NCBI GenBank assembly: GCA_027623295.1 | Contig: JAQBXR010000012.1 | Span: 32,121 to 96,120, forward strand | Source: Planctomycetota bacterium | GTDB taxonomy: Bacteria > Planctomycetota > UBA1135 | Direction of reading: 5' to 3' | DNA: 64,000 nt | Part shown: positions 1 to 9,587 of the stretch, piece by piece | Layout: each line of letters opens with the position of its first letter | Position numbering within the stretch: the stretch's first letter is position 1 | Translations under genes and position numbers: made by a program | Notes under the pieces: generated by a model | Seen by the model: only the letters and a program-made list of their open reading frames with translations | The model's database searches: none | What the model was told of the DNA's origin: nothing

Positions 1-258
1 AGAAACATTCTCTACGAAGTTCAACTCCAAACCTGCAAGGCGCTTGGCCAGAGTTTCCATGTCTTTCAACATTTCAGAACGGACAGCACCGGCTTCGGCC
101 TTCTTCTTCTCAATGCGACGAATCGCATCTTCCGAATAAGGGAAAGCTAGGTTTTGTGGAATCAGGCTGTTACGAGCGAATCCCGATGCGACCTCAATGA
201 CGTCGCCGGTGTGCCCGAGGACCGGATGGTCCACACGCAAAATGAGCTTGATCTTCAT
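1..258 (-). CDS. rplI: 50S ribosomal protein L9 (N-terminal part; gene runs off the window)
   Basis: Reverse-strand translation MKIKLILRVDHPVLGHTGDVIEVASGFARNSLIPQNLAFPY matches the L9 N-terminus; lies next to rpsR/rpsF. Confidence 0.93.
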   Translation of the reverse strand, partial: MKIKLILRVDHPVLGHTGDVIEVASGFARNSLIPQNLAFPYSEDAIRRIEKKKAEAGAVRSEMLKDMETLAKRLAGLELNFVENVS

Positions 259-262
259 GGCC

Positions 263-445
263 TTAGGAAACGTACGAGATAAGGGACATGAGGCGTGCGT
301 ACTTAACCGCGCGCTTCAAACGACGCTGCTCCCGCCCCGAAAGGCCGGTGCGCTTTGCCGGGTGAATCTTGCCTTGCGCGGTCATGTAGACCTGCAAGTC
401 TTCGACATCTTTGTAGTCGAACATACGGGTTTTCTTACTAGCCAT
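263..445 (-). CDS. rpsR: 30S ribosomal protein S18
   Basis: Short basic protein with S18 motifs (FDYKDVEDLQVYMTAQGKIHPAKRTGLSGREQRRLKRAVKYARL). Confidence 0.95.
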   Translation of the reverse strand: MASKKTRMFDYKDVEDLQVYMTAQGKIHPAKRTGLSGREQRRLKRAVKYARLMSLISYVS

Positions 446-938
446 CGGTCTTCACCTCCTCAGTTTTCTCAGCGGAATTAGGCTTTTCAGCCTTCTCTTC
501 CTTGGGCTCGTCCTTAGCAGCCTGCTCTTCTTCTGGCTCTTCGTATGGTTCTTCGAAATCTGGCTCCTGAAATTCTTCAGGAATGATCAATTCCGAATCT
601 TCCATCTTCTGGATGCCGTATACGAGCTCCTCTTCAGGAATCGCGTCCTCTTGCAGGAACAAGCAACGGAATGCAGGGCCGATGAGGTAGAGCTCGCGCC
701 TTACTTCATTGACCATGTCGCCGGAGCCTTCCAACCAACCTAATAGGTAGGTGGCGCGTTTGCGTCCGCCGATGGGGTATGCGAGTTGACGCTCGCCCCA
801 AAGACGAAGCACTTTGACCTCAAGGCCGTGCTTTTCGAGCGAAGACTGGATCCAGTCCTTCGCTGCATTGAAACCCTTGCGGACCTCCTCGTTATCGAGC
901 AGGAACATCGCTTGGTAGATGTATTTTTTTTCAGTCAT
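438..938 (-). CDS. rpsF: 30S ribosomal protein S6 with a long acidic C-terminal extension
   Basis: S6 fold motifs (YQAMFLLDNEEV..., GERQLAYPIGGRKRATYLLGWLEGSGDMVNEVRRELYLIG) followed by a Glu/Pro-rich tail. Confidence 0.93.
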   Translation of the reverse strand: MTEKKYIYQAMFLLDNEEVRKGFNAAKDWIQSSLEKHGLEVKVLRLWGERQLAYPIGGRKRATYLLGWLEGSGDMVNEVRRELYLIGPAFRCLFLQEDAIPEEELVYGIQKMEDSELIIPEEFQEPDFEEPYEEPEEEQAAKDEPKEEKAEKPNSAEKTEEVKTDG

Positions 939-961
939 GATGCCATTCCGGTCCTACCGGT

Positions 962-1600
962 TTATTCCGCCTGTGGCTTACGGCGGTTGTAACGGGCTTG
1001 AAGATCCTCAAGTGGAACCTCCTTCACCCAGTCCTCGACTGCCCAAGAAGCCGTCATCAAAGTTTCTTCGATGATGGGCTCTTCAGCCTTCGAGAAGGTG
1101 TCGAGTACGAAATTCACAGAGTTGTTACCAGGGTTCCCTACACCTATGCGAAGGCGCGGATAATCCTGACAACCGAGTACATCTTCAATCGATGCAAGCC
1201 CGTTGTGCCCTCCGGTGGAGCCTTGCGCACGAATACGCATGCCGCCGAGTGGCAAGTGGAAATCGTCGGTGACGACAAAGATCGAGGTGGTCTCTTCCAA
1301 CCCATAGTGGAGCCATGTTTGACGTAAGGCCACACCACTTCGATTCATGTAAGTGAGTGGCTTAACCAGAGTGCACCGAAAATCCGGAACCTCTGCAAGC
1401 ATGACGTGCTTATCCGTTTTCCAATCAACTTGGAAGCGAGAAGCACAAAGATCGAGAGCATCGAATCCGACGTTATGTCGGGTGGAGTTGTAATCCACAC
1501 CGGGGTTGCCGAGTCCGAGGACTAGACGCCATGGGCGTGCGACAGGCACACTCCCCTCTTGGCGGCCAGGAATCATAGGGCTGCGGTCAAATCCTGGCAA
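962..1600 (-). CDS. pth: Peptidyl-tRNA hydrolase
   Basis: GLGNPGVDYNSTRHNVGFDALD, KPLTYMNRSG, GGHNGLASI motifs. Confidence 0.95.
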   Translation of the reverse strand: MPGFDRSPMIPGRQEGSVPVARPWRLVLGLGNPGVDYNSTRHNVGFDALDLCASRFQVDWKTDKHVMLAEVPDFRCTLVKPLTYMNRSGVALRQTWLHYGLEETTSIFVVTDDFHLPLGGMRIRAQGSTGGHNGLASIEDVLGCQDYPRLRIGVGNPGNNSVNFVLDTFSKAEEPIIEETLMTASWAVEDWVKEVPLEDLQARYNRRKPQAE

Positions 1601-1620
1601 TCGTGCTCACAAACGAAGCA

Positions 1621-1971
1621 CTAGTCTTCGTTTGACTCGTAGCCCTTGTCCTCAAAATGAGTGGCGCGGGCAACTGCGAGGGCTCCATCCGCATCGCGAA
1701 TGAAGTCGATTTGCAGGACCTTGTCGCCCATGGCATCGAACTGGACCTCTTGGATGGCAGCCTTCTCGGCGCCTCCATCGAGGACTAGGTCGTAGCTACG
1801 TGCGCTAATGCGGACTGCGGCATCGAATTCAGCAGCGTCAACGCTGAACTGAACGGTTGGCTGACCAGCACCTACCAAAGTGGCAGGATAGCGGCCGGAA
1901 TTGCGCAATTGGGAGGCTTGCTTGCCACCGAAATCGGTGCGAGCAGCGGTCTTCAAGTTGAAGGTTTCCAT
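1621..1971 (-). CDS. rplY: 50S ribosomal protein L25 (short form)
   Basis: Position between pth and prs; L25-like N-terminus (AARTDFGGKQASQLRNSGRYPATLVG). Confidence 0.85.
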   Translation of the reverse strand: METFNLKTAARTDFGGKQASQLRNSGRYPATLVGAGQPTVQFSVDAAEFDAAVRISARSYDLVLDGGAEKAAIQEVQFDAMGDKVLQIDFIRDADGALAVARATHFEDKGYESNED

Positions 1972-1986
1972 CGATTTGTGCCTAGA

Positions 1987-2946
1987 TTAGGCTTTCTTTG
2001 CTTCGTTAAACAGGGCGCTAACCGACTCTTCCCGGTGAATCCGGGTGACGGCGCGGGCCAACAAGGGAGCCACTGAAACCACTTCAAGGTTGTCAGGCAG
2101 CTCGCCACTGTGGGCTATTGTATTAGAAACCAGCACCTTTTCGGCCATACAATTCTGCAACCTTTCAATTGCTGGTCCACAAAGCACTGCATGAGTCGCG
2201 GCAATGACCAGCCGCAGAGCTCCTTTGGCCTTCAGGATGCGACAAGCCTCAGTAATCGTGCCTGCGGTGGAGATCATGTCATCGGTGAGGAGGACATTGC
2301 AGCCCTCAACATCGCCGATGACGTTCTCCATAACTACCTTTACGCCGGAAACACGCCGTTTATCGACGATGGCAAGGGGGGCGCTCAACGATGTCGCCCA
2401 AGCGCGGGCAAGCTTGACTCCGCCGACGTCCGGCGAACAGACCACCAAGTTGTCTAGCTCCAACTTCTGCACCGCTTCTTCCAGAGCGGTTCGCGCCCAC
2501 AGGTGATCCACCGGGATATCGAAGAATCCCTGAATCTGCTGCGCGTGCAAATCGATAGTCAGCACACGATCCACCCCCGCCGAAACGAGAATGTTGGCCA
2601 TCACTTTGGCCGAAATCGGCACACGACCTTCGTCCTTGCGATCCTTGCGCGCGTAACCGAAGTATGGAATGACCGCGGTAATCCGTCCCGCCGAAGCACG
2701 ACGCAAGGTGTCCGCAATCAGTAAAAGCTCGACGATGTTTTCATTAACCGGCGGACCGGTCGGTTGCACGATGAAGACATCGGAACCGCGCATGTCTTCA
2801 TGCAACTTGATGTCGATTTCACCGTCGGGAAAACGTCCGATGGACGCAGCGGTCATCGGGACATCTAGGCAGCTTGCGATTTCAGCAGCGAGTTCGGGGT
2901 GCGCGCTGCCGCTGAGTAGTTTCAGCCGGGAATCCTTGTAGCTCAT
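1987..2946 (-). CDS. prs: Ribose-phosphate pyrophosphokinase
   Basis: KLLSGSAHPELA, RFPDGEIDIKLHEDMRGSDVFIVQPT, YFGYARKDRK, DLHAQQIQGFFDIPVDHL; start taken at internal MSYKD, just after glmU. Confidence 0.96.
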   Translation of the reverse strand: MSYKDSRLKLLSGSAHPELAAEIASCLDVPMTAASIGRFPDGEIDIKLHEDMRGSDVFIVQPTGPPVNENIVELLLIADTLRRASAGRITAVIPYFGYARKDRKDEGRVPISAKVMANILVSAGVDRVLTIDLHAQQIQGFFDIPVDHLWARTALEEAVQKLELDNLVVCSPDVGGVKLARAWATSLSAPLAIVDKRRVSGVKVVMENVIGDVEGCNVLLTDDMISTAGTITEACRILKAKGALRLVIAATHAVLCGPAIERLQNCMAEKVLVSNTIAHSGELPDNLEVVSVAPLLARAVTRIHREESVSALFNEAKKA

Positions 2947-2947
2947 T

Positions 2948-4204
2948 TCAGGACTTGGAAGTTGGGAAGGGCTTTGCAGGAACTCCAATCACGGTGGCGC
3001 CATCCGGCACGTCGTGGTTGGAAGTGACAACGGAACCAGCACCGGTAGTGGCGTCATCGCCAATCTTTACCGGAGAAACCAAAACCGTACCGGAACCAAT
3101 GAAGGCGCGTTCTCCGATTACAGTTTGATGCTTATTCTTTCCGTCGTAATTTGCGGTGATGGTACCGCAACCAATATTAGTTTTGGCGCCAATCGTGACG
3201 TCACCTAGATAGGAGAGATGCTTGGCCTTTGCGCCAGGCCCAAAGTGGGCATTTTTGGTTTCCACGAAATTGCCAATCACCGCACCATCGTCCAAACGCG
3301 TGCCTGGGCGCAAATAGGCGAATGGGCCAACAGAACAGCCCTTTCCGATCGAAACGCCACGTTTAATCACACAGAACGGGAGGATGCGGGAACCGGGTCC
3401 AATCTCCACTCCAGTCTCAATGTGCGTACTAGATGGATCATCCACAATCACACCGTTGTTCATATGTTCGCTCAACATGCGCTCGCGCATAAGCAAGTTG
3501 GCCTGGGCAAATTCATGCAGGTCATTGATGCCCATAGTTTGTTCCCAATCTTCCTCTAAACAAACCGTCGCGCCAGTGCTGGCTTTCAAAACCTCGACCG
3601 CAGCATCGGTCAGATAAATTTCTCCTTGCGCATTATCCGATTTGACACCAGCAAGCGCTTTGCGCAAGGCTTTCATGTCGAGGACAAACACGCCGGAGTT
3701 GATTTCATCGATTTCTTGTTGCGCAGCATTGGCATCGGCTTGTTCGACAATGCCAACCAGTGCGCCATCTGCATTGCGCTCGATGCGACCCAGCCCAAAC
3801 GGGTCTGGCACCACCGCCGTCAACATGGCGTTCCCTTGCTCCACTAAGAGTTTCAAGGTTTCACTCTGCAGTAAAGGTGTGTCACCACACAAAACCAACA
3901 AGCGTCCTTCTGCAGGCAACACTTTCAAAGCGCAGGCGACCGCATCGCCGGTGCCGCGCGCCACTTCCTGAATGACCACTTGCCAGGCATCGTGCCCCGC
4001 TTTGTGTAACCACTTTTCGATGGGGTCGCGGTGCTTCGGGCCTAAGACCAGCACCCGTGAAGCCACTTCCAAATCTTCTGTTGCAGCAAAAATATGCTCC
4101 AACAGCGGACGGCCGCTAAGTTCGAGTAGGGCTTTGGGGCCACCAGTGCGCAGGCGTGAAGATTCACCGCCGGCGAGGATGAGGACATGGAGAGGAGATG
4201 CCAT
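2948..4204 (-). CDS. glmU: Bifunctional UDP-GlcNAc pyrophosphorylase / GlcN-1-P acetyltransferase
   Basis: LILAGGESSRLRTGGPKALLELSGRPLLEH, left-handed beta-helix hexapeptide repeats, FVETKNAHFGPGAKAKHLSYLGD. Confidence 0.94.
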   Translation of the reverse strand: MASPLHVLILAGGESSRLRTGGPKALLELSGRPLLEHIFAATEDLEVASRVLVLGPKHRDPIEKWLHKAGHDAWQVVIQEVARGTGDAVACALKVLPAEGRLLVLCGDTPLLQSETLKLLVEQGNAMLTAVVPDPFGLGRIERNADGALVGIVEQADANAAQQEIDEINSGVFVLDMKALRKALAGVKSDNAQGEIYLTDAAVEVLKASTGATVCLEEDWEQTMGINDLHEFAQANLLMRERMLSEHMNNGVIVDDPSSTHIETGVEIGPGSRILPFCVIKRGVSIGKGCSVGPFAYLRPGTRLDDGAVIGNFVETKNAHFGPGAKAKHLSYLGDVTIGAKTNIGCGTITANYDGKNKHQTVIGERAFIGSGTVLVSPVKIGDDATTGAGSVVTSNHDVPDGATVIGVPAKPFPTSKS

Positions 4205-4227
4205 GGCGCGTCGCAAAGTATATCCCC

Positions 4228-5133
4228 ATGCAACCCCTTACACTGTGTGCTGACCGCCCGAAACCGGCCGTGGATACTCGCTTCCTCTTCACTCTCCCTG
4301 GCGTACCCCGCCTCAGCATGTCCAGCTTCATGGGAAGACTGGCACGCGCTCGGATTCCGCGCCGTTTGCGCCCCTTGTTGTGGACCTTTGTCGCCAAACG
4401 CCTCGGCATTGACGCCACCACGGTGCCCGGCGAGCTCCACGATTACCCGTGTTTCCTGAGCCTATTCACGCGCCCCCTCAAGCCAGACGCGCGGCCAATT
4501 CCAGAAACCACCGGGTGGCTTTCCCCCGCCGATGGCCGCCTGGTTGCGCATTCCACGGTCACTGCCGAGGGCAGCTGGGTGATTAAGGGCACCCCCTATT
4601 CCACCTCTGAGCTCCTGCCCGACAGCGAACTCCAAGGCCTGCTCGGCTACCAGGCGCTGCAAATTTACCTATCCCCGAAGGATTACCATCGCTTCCACGC
4701 TCCGTGCGACTGCAAGATTCTGCGCGCTGTGGTGGAGCCAGGAGATTTGCAGCCGGTCGACCCAAGCCTCATCCGCCGCTCGATGCGGGTCCTGGTCACC
4801 AATCGCCGCATTCTTCTGCATTGCCGCACGGCAGATGGCACCCCTTTCGCCCTCCTGTATGTTGGCGCACTCAATGTGGGCGGCATGAGCTTTCCGTTTG
4901 ATGCTACTTTGGGTCAGGGGCCATGGATCCGCAGTTCACGCACTTACGATCCTCCTCCTATCCTTGCAGCTGGCGATGAAATGGGGCGCTTTGAATTTGG
5001 CTCTACGGTGGTAGTCTTCGCCCCTCCGGGGTTACGCTCTCTGGTGGAACTCGACGGCCAAACTTTGGCGCGGACTCCGCTTCTCGCCAATCCACAAGGA
5101 CCTGAAACGACTCGCGACACGACTTCTGCATGA
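4228..5133 (+). CDS. psd: Phosphatidylserine decarboxylase (start codon uncertain)
   Basis: LSPADGRL, YLSPKDYHRFHAP, FGST processing motif (variant of LGST) near the C-terminus. Confidence 0.88.
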   Translation: MQPLTLCADRPKPAVDTRFLFTLPGVPRLSMSSFMGRLARARIPRRLRPLLWTFVAKRLGIDATTVPGELHDYPCFLSLFTRPLKPDARPIPETTGWLSPADGRLVAHSTVTAEGSWVIKGTPYSTSELLPDSELQGLLGYQALQIYLSPKDYHRFHAPCDCKILRAVVEPGDLQPVDPSLIRRSMRVLVTNRRILLHCRTADGTPFALLYVGALNVGGMSFPFDATLGQGPWIRSSRTYDPPPILAAGDEMGRFEFGSTVVVFAPPGLRSLVELDGQTLARTPLLANPQGPETTRDTTSA

Positions 5134-5729
5134 GCCAACGCCTGCCTGACTTTTTCCGCATTGTTTCCGCCTTACATCATGGGCGCGATGAAGACTTGGT
5201 CTCTGCATCAGAAAAATTCATACAAGGACAAGAAAGTCAGCGCGAGGTCTTGCAGGATTTACTGCGCGTATGTCATTTGTTTTATGGTTTCCCGCGTATT
5301 GTCCGCGCCTTAACTTTGATTTCGCAACAGCTGGGGACACCTTCCAAACTCAGCGAAGTTTGTATTGCGGAAGACCCGCTTCAAAAAGGAGAAGTCGTGT
5401 TCCGTGAAGTGTATGGACGTGACGCCAACCCGGTACTGACGCACCTCGACCGGGTCGATCCACAGTTTCGCGCTTGGGTCTTACGTCATGCATACGGAAC
5501 CGCTTTCGCAACCACTTGTTTAAGCCTGGATGAACGCGAACGTTTAAGCGTCATGACCTTAGTTGCCACCGGCTGTTGGCAACAAGCTCGTTCGCACATG
5601 CGCGCTTGCCTACGCCATGGGGTGAGTCTGGAAGACCTGCTGCAAGATTTAGTTTGTGTGGAGTGGTTAGATCGCGAGCAATGCGATTTAGCAACCACTT
5701 GTTTACATGCCGAGGCTGAGCTCGGATGA
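5130..5729 (+). CDS. Carboxymuconolactone-decarboxylase-like (AhpD fold) protein
   Basis: FREVYGRDANPVL and LSLDERERLSVMTLVATGCWQQARSHMRACLRHGVSLEDLLQDLVCVEWL resemble the CMD family; overlaps psd by 4 nt. Confidence 0.65.
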   Translation: MSQRLPDFFRIVSALHHGRDEDLVSASEKFIQGQESQREVLQDLLRVCHLFYGFPRIVRALTLISQQLGTPSKLSEVCIAEDPLQKGEVVFREVYGRDANPVLTHLDRVDPQFRAWVLRHAYGTAFATTCLSLDERERLSVMTLVATGCWQQARSHMRACLRHGVSLEDLLQDLVCVEWLDREQCDLATTCLHAEAELG

Positions 5730-6958
5730 AGCATGCGCGGTCGTTCCGTCAACTGGTTCTGACCCAGTTTTTGACGGTATTCAACGACAACCTGTTTAAG
5801 CAAACCGTGCTCCTTCTGGCAATTGCCCTGCAAGGAGAGGGAGGTCATGGACAGTCCATGGCGCAGGCCTTATTCTCCTTACCCTTTATCGCTTTTGCGG
5901 TGGTCGCGGGAGATTGCGCCGACCGCTTCCCCAAACGCGATGTCATCCTGTGGTGTAAATGGATGGAAGTCGTCGTCATGTTGCTTGCGGCAGTGGCTTT
6001 TGTCAGCGGCAACTTTGGAGTGGTGTTGGGCGTTGTCTTCTTGATGGGTACCCAGTCCGCATTCCTCGGACCAGCAAAGTATGGAAGTCTGCCAGAGCTA
6101 ACTGATGTCGGTGAACTGCCTCGCGCCAACGGTCTTTTTCAAGCGACTGTTTTATTGGGCATTCTTTTAGGAACCGGAGCTGCAGGACACCTGGGGAAAG
6201 AATCATTGTGGCAACTGGGCGTCTTCATGGCCTCATTGGCTTTGATCGGTTCCTTTGTGGCCAAACGCATGAAGCGTATTCCCGCCGCTTCGCCACAAAA
6301 GAAAATCCACTTCGATCCGTTTAAGCGTTTAGTCACGGGGCTCACCGACGCGCGTGCCTACCCAGGCTTACTCCCGGCCTTACTTGGCCATGCGGTTTTT
6401 TGGTTTTGCGGCAGTCTCATGTTGCTCGCATGGAATGAGTTCCTAGCGGTCCAGGCTGATGGCACCTCCACCATCGCGACTAGCGCCGGTACTTGGTCGC
6501 TCGGCCTTGCCTGTTTGAGTTTGTTCATGGCCGCTGGTGCGGTGGTTGCCGGCTTGGGACTACGCGGAGCCATCCCCCGCTGGATGCCGGTACTTGGCGC
6601 CTTAGGAATGGGCTCAGGATTCCTAGCCGCTGGTTTAGTGAATCCAGATCCATGGACCATTTTCCTATGCATCGGAGGAGCAAGTTTCTTCTCTGGCTTC
6701 TACCTCATTCCTTTACGTTCGCTAATGCAAACTTTGCCGCCGCATGCTAGTATTGGTGCAGTTCTTGGAACCGGGCAAATGCTCGACTTCTTGTTAATTT
6801 TCCTCGGCGCATTGGGACGTCCAAGCTTGCAGAGCCTTGGAGTCGGACCTCAGGAACTCTTAATTCTCTTAGCCATAGTGCTGGGCATTGCTGGCATCAT
6901 GCTGCACCGCAGCTTGCCGCAGATCATCGACCTTAGCGCGGCGAAAAACGCAAACTAA
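5726..6958 (+). CDS. MFS transporter, LplT-like
   Basis: FNDNLFKQTVLLLAIALQG, multiple TM helices, overlaps upstream CDS by 4 nt. Confidence 0.8.
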   Translation: MKHARSFRQLVLTQFLTVFNDNLFKQTVLLLAIALQGEGGHGQSMAQALFSLPFIAFAVVAGDCADRFPKRDVILWCKWMEVVVMLLAAVAFVSGNFGVVLGVVFLMGTQSAFLGPAKYGSLPELTDVGELPRANGLFQATVLLGILLGTGAAGHLGKESLWQLGVFMASLALIGSFVAKRMKRIPAASPQKKIHFDPFKRLVTGLTDARAYPGLLPALLGHAVFWFCGSLMLLAWNEFLAVQADGTSTIATSAGTWSLGLACLSLFMAAGAVVAGLGLRGAIPRWMPVLGALGMGSGFLAAGLVNPDPWTIFLCIGGASFFSGFYLIPLRSLMQTLPPHASIGAVLGTGQMLDFLLIFLGALGRPSLQSLGVGPQELLILLAIVLGIAGIMLHRSLPQIIDLSAAKNAN

Positions 6959-9587
6959 CCTTGTTAAAGCGGAAGCCCGTTTCGCAAACTGCAAAGAATC
7001 TTGCCAACCGAGTACTTTCTGGCTGCCATTTACTCACCGGAATCCCATCCAGTAACAGCATTTGGCCATTCCAATCCAGAACCTGAAGTCCTAAGCCAGG
7101 TGCCATGCCATAGCCCGGAAAACGTCGGCCTGCAATGGTCATTTGCGGTGGGGCTTTGCCGGTTTTAGTGAGCAAGATATCGTCTAGCCAGAGTAATCGA
7201 GTCGGAGCAGTTTCACGCTGACCCACTTGCCAAACCAAACGCCAGGAGGTGAGCTCCCAACCGCGCAATTCTTGGCGTAAATCTAGACTCCAAGTGCCAT
7301 CGACCTGGAGATCACCAAGATCCAAAATGACCGATAAGCCTTGTTGAGTCAACTTGGCATCCGGCAAACGCTTTTGCAAAGCATCCATTAACTCAGCTTG
7401 CGGTCCACTCGCTTGCACCACGGCTTGGGCCCCGCTTTGCGAGGTTAAACCCTCTTCCGCAAAACCTGTTTCGGCCAGTCCGCCATTCACGCGCTCAAGC
7501 TCCCACTGCTCCGACCAATACTGCGGACGCCATTCTTCGGCCACATCCATGTCTGCAAGCGGGCGCATAGCGGCAATCGCTAGGTTCAGGTCATTTTGGC
7601 ACCACAGCACCTGTGCGGCGAGCCAAACTTCTTCCCGGCCTAGCAACCAAGTGACGACAAAGTTGGCTTCGAGGCCTAAAAGATTCACGTCGACTTGGGT
7701 TTGGCCGCGATAGTCAACTGCGTAGCCTGAACCGCTCTCTTTGGCGAAAAGTTGTCCTCGAATAAGCACCCCAGAATGCAGTCGCAACTCCACAGTCTGC
7801 CCCACCTTTTCGCGGAAACGCGATTGCAGGCGCCGGTCCAAAGCAAGCAGTTCTTCGATGCGTGCTAGATCCGCACGGGCATCTTCACTGCGCAAATAAA
7901 CCACGGGATCCACACGATCCCAGCGACGTCGCGCTTCGTCGAAGGAGCCGGCGCGTAATAGTTGTGCGGTGTTTTGACGCACTGCAGCGACCGATTCCAG
8001 CGCCTTGCGAATCCGCACTTGATCGGCTTCGTTTTCCAATTGCACTTGCGCCATCTGCAAACGACCCACCGGATCAGGAGACCCTGGATGCAAAGGGAAA
8101 TCGGCCATGCGCAATCCGGCACGACGCCATTGATCCAGCACACTCGCGGACCAAATGTCACCATCAAAATCGCCACGCTGGATGGCCTCCTGGGCAAAAA
8201 CAGTTTGACTAGAAAGCAAATCAAAGGCTCGCCCGGCTGCTTTTTCAGCTCCGGCGGTCACCTCTATCTTCGAACGACTGACCCACCCTTGACGTAAATC
8301 TAAAAAACCAATCGGAGCATCCTTCGGCACTTTAGCGTGAAGCATGCTGGCACATTCCGCTAAGGCTTCGCGGTACTGGCTAGCATTCAGGGCTTTACGG
8401 AAGCGTTGGTCATAAGGCGTGTGCCACGCACGAAAGAAAGTCGCCGCGAGGATTTCCGGAGGAATCGGTTGCCGTTCCAGTACCCCCTTCCACCCCAGCG
8501 AAGGCGGCGCCACGATGGGCTTGTCGGTTTCCTCGACCAAAAGCTCCGACCCCTGCGCTTCCTTCTCTGCTCCAAAGTTCCATGGCTCCACCCAGAACAT
8601 GAGCCCCAAAAGAACTAGCGCGCCCCCCCCCATGGACAAAGTACGTAACTGACGACGTCGGCGGTACCGTGTTAGCAGGCGAGGCGGATAACCGAGCAGC
8701 ACACGTCCCATGTCGGAGCCAAAGTCTCGCGCACGGGCATAGCGACGTTCTGGGTCCTTAGCCATAGCGGTCAAGACGACCTTGGCAAAAGCCGGTGAAA
8801 CCGTTTCGGGTAACGATTCCGGTTCCTCGTGCATTACGCGGTGAATCACTTCTCCCACCCCGGCGCCCAAGAAGGGCGGTTTACCGGAAAGGGTATGGAA
8901 CAAAGTTGCACCCAGCGAATAAATGTCCGCTTGTTCATCTACATCGGATGGGTCGCGTGCTTGCTCGGGACTCATGTAAGCCGGAGAGCCCAAGGCAGCA
9001 CCTTGGCGCGTCATGGTTGGATCTTCATCACGGCGAACCAAGCCAAGGTCCGCAAGGATGGCACCCCTCTGCGTATCGATCAATACGTTGTGCGGTTTAA
9101 CATCGCGGTGAATCGCTCCATGCTTGTGCAAATATTGCAAGGCACGTGCAATTTGAACTCCATAACGCGCAGCTTCTTCCCAACCCAAAGGGCCGTTGCG
9201 TAATCGCTCACGCAAGGAGAGGCCATCGACGAATTCCAACAAAATGGAAGGCCGCCCTTCCACCTCAGGAGTGCCATAACAACGCACCAGATTGGGGTGT
9301 GCGAACTCCTGAAGCAATTCGCCTTCGCGGCGCCATCGTTCCAGAATGCGTTTATCCTTGGCCACACTCGGGCGCAGGATCTTCAACGCGTATTGCTTGG
9401 CTTGATCGTCTTCGACCAAAAACACCAAACTCAATGGAGATTCCCCCAGGCGCCGAATGTGGCGCAAGTTTTGCGGCAAACGCGGCTCTAAAGCAGCGGA
9501 TTCTTCGCTGGCTGGGGTCGATTCCGGTTTAGTCAGTGGAGTCCTCCTCCAGGTCCTCGGCCTTCTCAAATAGACCGTACTTCTCAA
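6933..9587 (-). CDS. Serine/threonine protein kinase with a long C-terminal extension after a TM segment
   Basis: Kinase motifs YALKIL, HRDVKPHNVLID, DLGLV, GSPAYMSPEQA; TM segment LSMGGGALVLLGLMFWV. Confidence 0.92.
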   Translation of the reverse strand: MRSTVYLRRPRTWRRTPLTKPESTPASEESAALEPRLPQNLRHIRRLGESPLSLVFLVEDDQAKQYALKILRPSVAKDKRILERWRREGELLQEFAHPNLVRCYGTPEVEGRPSILLEFVDGLSLRERLRNGPLGWEEAARYGVQIARALQYLHKHGAIHRDVKPHNVLIDTQRGAILADLGLVRRDEDPTMTRQGAALGSPAYMSPEQARDPSDVDEQADIYSLGATLFHTLSGKPPFLGAGVGEVIHRVMHEEPESLPETVSPAFAKVVLTAMAKDPERRYARARDFGSDMGRVLLGYPPRLLTRYRRRRQLRTLSMGGGALVLLGLMFWVEPWNFGAEKEAQGSELLVEETDKPIVAPPSLGWKGVLERQPIPPEILAATFFRAWHTPYDQRFRKALNASQYREALAECASMLHAKVPKDAPIGFLDLRQGWVSRSKIEVTAGAEKAAGRAFDLLSSQTVFAQEAIQRGDFDGDIWSASVLDQWRRAGLRMADFPLHPGSPDPVGRLQMAQVQLENEADQVRIRKALESVAAVRQNTAQLLRAGSFDEARRRWDRVDPVVYLRSEDARADLARIEELLALDRRLQSRFREKVGQTVELRLHSGVLIRGQLFAKESGSGYAVDYRGQTQVDVNLLGLEANFVVTWLLGREEVWLAAQVLWCQNDLNLAIAAMRPLADMDVAEEWRPQYWSEQWELERVNGGLAETGFAEEGLTSQSGAQAVVQASGPQAELMDALQKRLPDAKLTQQGLSVILDLGDLQVDGTWSLDLRQELRGWELTSWRLVWQVGQRETAPTRLLWLDDILLTKTGKAPPQMTIAGRRFPGYGMAPGLGLQVLDWNGQMLLLDGIPVSKWQPESTRLARFFAVCETGFRFNKVSLRFSPR

